Shown here: positions 59,504-64,000 of the stretch, one piece after another
How the letters are laid out: every line of letters starts with the position of its first letter
Numbering within the stretch: position 1 is the first letter of the stretch
Source of the DNA: GCA-016699835 sp964543905
GTDB lineage: Bacteria; Planctomycetota; Phycisphaerae; Phycisphaerales; UBA1924
NCBI GenBank assembly: GCA_964543905.1
Contig: CAZIZO010000001.1
Location: 124,001-188,000 of the forward strand
Direction: 5' to 3'
Length of the DNA: 64,000 nt
Program-made: the position numbers and the translations under genes
Notes under the pieces: model-generated
What the model was told of the DNA's origin: nothing
Database searches by the model: none
Seen by the model: the letters and a program-made list of their open reading frames with translations, nothing else

Positions 59504-60796
59504 TCAACAGCCACCCTCAAAGCGAGCGAGATAGTACAGCAGATCATCGATCGTCACGCCGCCGTCGGGCGTGCCCGTGCTGGTGCCGTTGTCGATGTCG
59601 GCGGCGGGGACGCCGTCGGCAAAGATGGCGATGTAGTACAAAAGGTCGTCGATCGTGACGCCCCCGTCGGGCGTGCCGGTGCCCGTCCCATCGTCGACGT
59701 CGGCGACGCATCGCGTGTCGGGACGCAGGAGGACCCCCGCCACGCCGAGCGGCGTATTCACCACGCCCGCGATCAAGCCGCCGGGGCTGATCGCCGTGGC
59801 CTCGCTCACCATGGGCGTCGGATGGCCCGCGAGCGCGTTGAGATCGAACACGCCGTCGCGCGTCCACAGGAACGCGCGCGGATCGCCGTCGGGCCCCGTG
59901 CCGTACGACGTGCCCACGATCGCGCCGTCGTTGCCGATGGCGTATGCGGCGTTGTCGGTGTGCCCGTCAAGCGTCGGGACCAACTGCGGCGTCGCGTCCC
60001 CGGGCGACATGAAGAACGCGCGCGAAGGCCCACCCGTCAGGTCACGATCCGCCAGTTCCCCAACGATCACGTCGCTGTCGTTGATGCCGTTCGCTCGCAT
60101 GCGCGGCCGAAAGCCCCGAGGCGTGAGATCGATCATCGTGGTGCCGTCGAAGTAAAACGCGTGATCCAACTCGGCCGAGAGGACGGGATAAGAAAACCCG
60201 ACGACGTGCCCCATCGCGTTCAGGGACGTGCCCTCGCTGAAGACGATCGCGTTCGAGTCCGAAAACCGGAGCACGCCAAGATCGCTCATCGTGGTGTCCA
60301 GCAGGAACGCGTGCGACGACTGTCGCTGGGGCGGGGGAGGCGGCGCGATCTGCGAGGCGCCGGTCACCTGCCCGCGGTCGTTGATCGCCGAGGCGCGGGC
60401 AAACGTGCCCCCGAGGGTCCCGAGGTCTTCGATGTTCCAAGAGCCATCGGGATTGCGGGTCCAACGGACGGCACGATCCTGCCCCGAGGCGTCGTTGCTC
60501 CGTCCGACGATCACCCCGCTCGCGTTGACGCCCGTGGCCTCGCCCGTCGTCCCGCCCGGGAGCAGCGGCAGTGGACGGATCGCGCCCGATTCCCACACGA
60601 ATGGCAGGTTCGTCTCGTCCGTGTTGCTCGAAACGCCCACCACCATCCCCGCGTCGTTCACGCCCAGCGCTCGCGTGTACGTTCCTCCCAGCGAGCCAAG
60701 CGGCACAACCTGATACGGCACCGCGAACGCGGGCGAAACGACCGCGAGGCTTGCAAGGACCAACGATCGCACCAAATAACGAACCTTCATAGTCAT
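59504..60796 (-). CDS. Secreted HAF-repeat protein with GC-type dockerin
   Basis: The 430-residue product has a signal peptide (YLVRSLVLASLAVVSPAFA). It then carries repeated segments of the HAF type (LGSLGGTYTRALGVNDAGMV, LGTLGGTFARASAINDRGQV, and later NAAYAIGNDGAIVGTS, EATAISPGGLIAGVV) that build a beta-propeller. Two dockerin loops end FEGGC. ATG 60796 is preferred to 60790 because GGAG lies at proper spacing. The 248 bp upstream to ruvC show no clear promoter. Confidence 0.85.
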   Translation of the reverse strand: MTMKVRYLVRSLVLASLAVVSPAFAVPYQVVPLGSLGGTYTRALGVNDAGMVVGVSSNTDETNLPFVWESGAIRPLPLLPGGTTGEATGVNASGVIVGRSNDASGQDRAVRWTRNPDGSWNIEDLGTLGGTFARASAINDRGQVTGASQIAPPPPPQRQSSHAFLLDTTMSDLGVLRFSDSNAIVFSEGTSLNAMGHVVGFSYPVLSAELDHAFYFDGTTMIDLTPRGFRPRMRANGINDSDVIVGELADRDLTGGPSRAFFMSPGDATPQLVPTLDGHTDNAAYAIGNDGAIVGTSYGTGPDGDPRAFLWTRDGVFDLNALAGHPTPMVSEATAISPGGLIAGVVNTPLGVAGVLLRPDTRCVADVDDGTGTGTPDGGVTIDDLLYYIAIFADGVPAADIDNGTSTGTPDGGVTIDDLLYYLARFEGGC

Positions 60797-61044
60797 TCTG
60801 ATCTCCGAATGGGCAGGTCGCACGCCCGCGAGAGCGTCACGACCGATGTGGGGTGCGTGTCCCCGGTGTGGACGGGCTTGGGCCGTCCCCAACGCGACAC
60901 GGGCGGGGGTATTGTCCCGACCCTTCTCTGTGCGTGGATTGGATGCACACACGCACCCCGTCCGTACCGAATTCATCGACTTCGGGTGAAATCCCTGTGT
61001 TCCTCTGGTCCACGATGAAACCCGGGTTCATCCCGCACGCCGCC

Positions 61045-61698
61045 TCACCCCACCCGCCCGCCCGAGAACTCTTGTGCCGACCGCACCTCGCGTGCAAGCA
61101 ACGCCTTCTCCGCGGCACGTCGCGATCGTGCGCGCGGCGGCACCGCCCCCACACTCCCCCGGCGCGCCGCCGCACACAGCGCGATCGCGATCGCGTCGGC
61201 CACGTCCGGCGGCTTGGGAACCTCGGATAAACCAAACCGCGCCGCGATCGCCCGCTGCATCTGCCCCTTCTCCGCGTGCCCGTGCCCCGTCAGCGATTTC
61301 TTCACCTCATTCGGCTTGAACTCCCGCAGGTCGATCCCCGCCTTGCGGATCGCGAGCAAGATCACCCCCCGCGCGTGCCCCATGATGATCGCTGTCGCCG
61401 GATGCTTGTAATGAGCGAACAGCGACTCCACCGCGACGACCTCCGGCTTCAAGCGCTCGATCGCCTCCGTCAGATCCCGCTCGAGTTCGACGAGCCGCGC
61501 CGACACGCTCGCCGCCGAGCGGTCGGCCGACGCTCCTTCTTCCAGGCTCATCCCTCGACGCCCGCCGAGCCGGAACACCCCGCCCTCCACCAATCGACAC
61601 GCTCCGCCCCACACACCATCGGGCTCGCCCACGTCGGCAATCTCAATACACCCATAGCCCGTCAACCGCAGGCCGGGATCCAGGCCGAGGATTCGCAT
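61045..61698 (-). CDS. ruvC: Crossover junction endodeoxyribonuclease RuvC
   Basis: The 217-residue nuclease resolves Holliday junctions. Acidic active-site residues are seen in ILGLDPGLRLTGYGC, VVAVESLFAHYKHP and PPDVADAIAIALC, and NEVKKSLTGHGHAEKGQM is the DNA-binding strand. Compared with E. coli RuvC there are an insert of ~25 residues (FRLGGRRGMSLEEGASADR region) and a basic C-terminal tail. TATCCT at 61704-61709 lies 5 nt before the ATG. ruvA and ruvB are not next to it. Confidence 0.93.
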   Translation of the reverse strand: MRILGLDPGLRLTGYGCIEIADVGEPDGVWGGACRLVEGGVFRLGGRRGMSLEEGASADRSAASVSARLVELERDLTEAIERLKPEVVAVESLFAHYKHPATAIIMGHARGVILLAIRKAGIDLREFKPNEVKKSLTGHGHAEKGQMQRAIAARFGLSEVPKPPDVADAIAIALCAAARRGSVGAVPPRARSRRAAEKALLAREVRSAQEFSGGRVG

Positions 61699-61703
61699 CC
61701 CAG

Positions 61704-61709
61704 AGGATA
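61704..61709 (-). promoter_or_regulatory. -10 box TATCCT, 5 nt before ruvC ATG
   Basis: On the minus strand TATCCT is followed by CTGGG and ATG 61698, too close for a normal leader. Confidence 0.45.
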
Positions 61710-61749
61710 GCGACCCGAGCCACGCCACCCGTCCCCGCGCCACCCCGGC

Positions 61750-62442
61750 TCAGCAAGGTTCGACGTGCCGCATCGTCCGCATGTAGCGGACGATCGTCTT
61801 CCCCATCACGTCGCACTCGACGTTCACACGCGAGCCAACCCGAAGGTCTCCCAGCGTCGTCTTCGCGAGCGTCGTCGGGATCAACGCGACCTCGAGCCAT
61901 CGCGAGATCGCGGCCCGCCCCGTCCGCTGCTCGTCCGTCAGGGGGGCGTCGCCCGGGTGCAACTCCGCCACCGTCAGCGAGACGCCGTCGAGCGCGATCG
62001 AACCCTTGGGCACCACGTAGACCCAGAGGTTCATCGGAAGCGTGAGACGGACACGCCAATCGCCCCCGACGCCCTCGACGCCCGATCCATGGTCCTGCGC
62101 GATCTGGAGCACCTCACCGACACCATCCACGTGCCCTTGCACGACGTGCCCGCCCAGGAGCGTGGTCGGGGTCGCGGCATGTTCCAGATTGACCTTGGTG
62201 CCGATCGTCCACGCCCCGATGGTCGTCTTCCCAAGCGTCTCCGGAATCACGTCGAAGACGAGCAGCCCGCCCTCTCCCCCGGGCTCGGCGGCCACCGTGA
62301 GGCAGCACCCGTTCACCGCGACCGAATCGCCCACCTTCGCGCGATACGTCCACCCTTGTGGATCAATCGCGAGACGTAACCCCGTCGGGGTCGGGGTCGA
62401 CGCCTGCACACGCCCCAGTTGCTCGATGATCCCCGTGAACAT
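61750..62442 (-). CDS. ribE: Riboflavin synthase alpha subunit
   Basis: The 230-residue enzyme forms riboflavin from two lumazine molecules. It has the MFTGIIEQLG start and two lumazine-binding repeats (KVGDSVAVNGCCLTV with GGHVVQGHVDGVGEV; VPKGSIALDGVSLTV with VNVECDVMGK). An acidic/Thr insert lies in the second repeat (APLTDEQRTGRAA). It ends 51 bp before ruvC. No FMN riboswitch was seen before it. Confidence 0.95.
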   Translation of the reverse strand: MFTGIIEQLGRVQASTPTPTGLRLAIDPQGWTYRAKVGDSVAVNGCCLTVAAEPGGEGGLLVFDVIPETLGKTTIGAWTIGTKVNLEHAATPTTLLGGHVVQGHVDGVGEVLQIAQDHGSGVEGVGGDWRVRLTLPMNLWVYVVPKGSIALDGVSLTVAELHPGDAPLTDEQRTGRAAISRWLEVALIPTTLAKTTLGDLRVGSRVNVECDVMGKTIVRYMRTMRHVEPC

Positions 62443-62580
62443 TGGGGAACTGTTCGCTCGTCGAACGCGAATGTCGCGTCACGGGCGGGTGCCCTACCAC
62501 TTTTCGGGCGGGAGCCACATATGCTCCCCACCCCCGCCCATCCCAGGCGGGCCGTCTGTTCTCGATCCTCGGAGCCTTTC

Positions 62581-63750
62581 ATGACCCAGAGCCGCCGCCT
62601 TGTCGCGCTTCTTGTTCCCGCCCTCCTCGTGGCCGCCGGGCTGCCCGCCGCGTGCGCGCGTCAGGGTGCCGCCAAACCGGCGGCCTCCACGAGCGACAAG
62701 GCGCCCGCCAAGCCCGCACGCACGCCCGGCGAGTATGCCCCGAATGTCGATCACGACGCCTGGGCCAAGTTGGGCTATCGCCTCGACTGGCAGGGCTTCC
62801 CATTCTTTGCCGGCGGCAACACCGCCCGCGTCACCCGCCTCGTTCCCTTCGTGGACATGATCCTGGTCCAAGAATCCTCCAGCGCCGTCGCGCTCCTCGA
62901 AGCCAACACGGGCGCCAAGCGTTGGGCCGTCGACCTCGCCAACCCCATCACCAAGTTCACCGGCATCAGCCGCGACCCGCAGGATTCGACTCGAATCCTC
63001 GTCTCCAGCGAATCCGAACTCTTCGGCCTCGCCGCCCAGTCCGGCAACCTCCTCATCCGTGAAAAGTACGACAAGGTGGTCAACACCGCCCCCGTCATGA
63101 TCGGGCATCTCGCCATCTACGGGTGCTCCACGGGCGAAGTGCAGGCGCACGTCGTCGGGCGCGGCGTCAAGGCCTGGGGCTTCGATCTCCAAGGCTCGAT
63201 CGATGCCGACCCCGTTCGGATGGGCGAGTCCGTCGGCGCCGTCAGCCAGGCGGGCGAGGTGGTCTTCCTGACCGACAAGGGCGCCGTCCTCGGCCGCAAC
63301 AAAATCTTCCAGGGCCTCGCGACCGACCCCGTCGCGAACGACACCACCATGTACGTCGCCGGACTCGACCAATCCGTTTGGGCCTTCGATTTCACCGGCG
63401 CGCTCGCCTGGCGATATCGCACCTCCGTGCCCCTCAAGGACCAGCCCACGCTGCACGGGGACGTGCTCTACGTGAACGTCCCGGGACAGGGCCTCACCGC
63501 CCTCAACGCCGCGGACGGGCGCGTCCGCTGGATCAGCAAGTCCGCCGCGGGCACCGTCATCGCCATCCGCAGCAAGCAGCTCATCGCGTGGGACGGCACG
63601 TCCGCCTACACCATCGACCCCGATCGCGGTGATGTCTACGACAAGGTCGATCTCCCGAACATCCAGTCCATCAATCTCGATGCGTTCGAGAACGGCAACG
63701 CGTACGCCGTCGATGATCGGGGGGTGGTGTCCAAGTTCGTCCCGAGGTAA
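62581..63750 (+). CDS. Exported PQQ-like beta-propeller repeat protein
   Basis: The 389-residue precursor has a signal peptide (LVALLVPALLVAAGLPAACA) and then repeated propeller blades with the A-x-D/N-x-x-tG-x-x-x-W pattern (ALLEANTGAKRWAVDL, VWAFDFTGALAWRYRTS, ALNAADGRVRWISKS). BamB and PQQ-repeat proteins share it. The cysteine at the signal end does not fit a canonical lipobox. ATG 62581 directly precedes the signal. Confidence 0.8.
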   Translation: MTQSRRLVALLVPALLVAAGLPAACARQGAAKPAASTSDKAPAKPARTPGEYAPNVDHDAWAKLGYRLDWQGFPFFAGGNTARVTRLVPFVDMILVQESSSAVALLEANTGAKRWAVDLANPITKFTGISRDPQDSTRILVSSESELFGLAAQSGNLLIREKYDKVVNTAPVMIGHLAIYGCSTGEVQAHVVGRGVKAWGFDLQGSIDADPVRMGESVGAVSQAGEVVFLTDKGAVLGRNKIFQGLATDPVANDTTMYVAGLDQSVWAFDFTGALAWRYRTSVPLKDQPTLHGDVLYVNVPGQGLTALNAADGRVRWISKSAAGTVIAIRSKQLIAWDGTSAYTIDPDRGDVYDKVDLPNIQSINLDAFENGNAYAVDDRGVVSKFVPR

Positions 63751-63780
63751 CTGGCGTCGATCCATCATCGGTACACACGG

Positions 63781-63810
63781 CAAGGGCGCGAAGATCGCGC
63801 CCTTGTTCAT
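63781..63810 (+). terminator. Rho-independent terminator after the PQQ-like gene
   Basis: CAAGGGCGCGA and TCGCGCCCTTG pair over 11 bp with a 3-nt loop, followed by TTCAT. Confidence 0.7.
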
Positions 63811-63864
63811 GGATCACGCGCACTCGGCGCCGACCATCGGGCGCTCTGCCGTTCGGGCATTTCC

Positions 63865-63870
63865 TACCCT
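63865..63870 (+). promoter_or_regulatory. -10 box TACCCT, 5 nt before purH ATG
   Basis: TACCCT is separated from ATG 63876 by TCCCC, with no ribosome site. It is identical to the rsmG box. Confidence 0.45.
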
Positions 63871-63875
63871 TCCCC

Positions 63876-64000
63876 ATGCCCGACCTCGTCCCCATCCGCC
63901 GCGCCCTCGTCTCCGTCAGCGACAAGACGGGCCTGATCCCCTTCGTCCGGGCACTCGCCGCCACCGGCGTCGAGATCATCTCGACGGGCGGAACCGCCAC
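63876..64000 (+). CDS. purH: Start of PurH (AICAR formyltransferase/IMP cyclohydrolase), cut by the window end
   Basis: The visible 41 residues begin MPDLVPIRRALVSVSDKTGL and continue with ATGVEIISTGGTAT, the N-terminal IMP cyclohydrolase (MGS-like) motifs RALVSVSDKTGL and STGGTA. The enzyme performs the last two steps of purine synthesis. The 3' end lies outside the window. Confidence 0.93.
   Translation, partial: MPDLVPIRRALVSVSDKTGLIPFVRALAATGVEIISTGGTA

Noticed and set aside
1..64000. CRISPR arrays, rRNA genes, transposases or phage genes
   Set aside because: No regularly spaced direct repeats, rRNA-like stretches, transposase motifs or phage structural genes were seen; the recurrent dockerin segments are protein-coding.

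Overview
The window looks like chromosomal DNA of a planctomycete of the class Phycisphaerae (Phycisphaerales-like). The reasons are high GC content, a prepilin-type protein with the FTLIELLVVLAII start, the DUF4953/DUF5117-type exported zinc metalloprotease, a VPxPG...RRRR sorting tail, and above all seven secreted proteins that end in a paired, calcium-loop-like module. That module reads DxDDGxxxGxxDGGVTIDDLLYYL, occurs twice, and always finishes with Gly-Cys at the very C-terminus (the kind called a GC-type dockerin in Phycisphaerales). I see no rRNA, tRNA, CRISPR array, insertion sequence or phage gene, so this reads as ordinary chromosome rather than an island.

Layout. 1-4.4 kb: three dockerin proteins (a partial one, a BNR/Asp-box propeller, a glucose/sorbosone dehydrogenase). 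4.4-13 kb: minus-strand P1B-4-type metal ATPase, large zinc metalloprotease, UbiA-type phosphoribosyltransferase, exported ADP-ribosylglycohydrolase-like protein. 13-15.8 kb: a GT-C-like membrane protein and GDP-mannose dehydratase. 15.9-18.7 kb: iron uptake operon feoA-feoB-small membrane protein with a Fur-like operator. 18.7-25.6 kb: queG, beta-mannosidase, lipoprotein, PpiD-like chaperone, rpsD. 26-31 kb: two tandem secreted triple C-type-lectin dockerin proteins. 31-38.7 kb: purF, a nonsense-interrupted sorted protein, a Tat-exported epimerase, an ECF sigma/membrane anti-sigma pair, an exported protein with a possible attenuator, a methyltransferase. 38.7-50.1 kb: enolase, serine beta-lactamase-like protein, SRPBCC protein, pseudopilin, a pentaheme dockerin cytochrome, PhoU, CoaC, RpoZ, DUF3553 protein, small coiled-coil protein, PrsW, TetR. 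50.2-64 kb: yidD-rnpA-fabF, an exported NTF2-like protein, a 1173-residue Maf-type glycosyltransferase fusion coupled to a nonulosonate cytidylyltransferase, rsmG, YkgJ-like and DinB proteins, a HAF-repeat dockerin protein, ruvC, ribE, a PQQ-type propeller and the start of purH.

How genes work together. feoA/feoB overlap by ATGA and share one Fur-like site. The ECF sigma and its anti-sigma overlap the same way. So do the Maf fusion and the CMP-sugar synthetase, which together suggest flagellin or surface glycosylation with a nonulosonic acid. rnpA and yidD overlap. purF and purH are far apart with their own promoters.

Two window-wide signals stand out. At least twelve genes have a TANNNT -10 box only 5-9 nt before the ATG, almost always without a Shine-Dalgarno sequence, so leaderless transcripts are likely common; genes with longer leaders have clear Shine-Dalgarno sequences. 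And the + strand is G-rich in the first ~13 kb whichever strand the genes use, but C-rich later, which hints at a replichore change. All calls come from reading the sequence; no database search was run.
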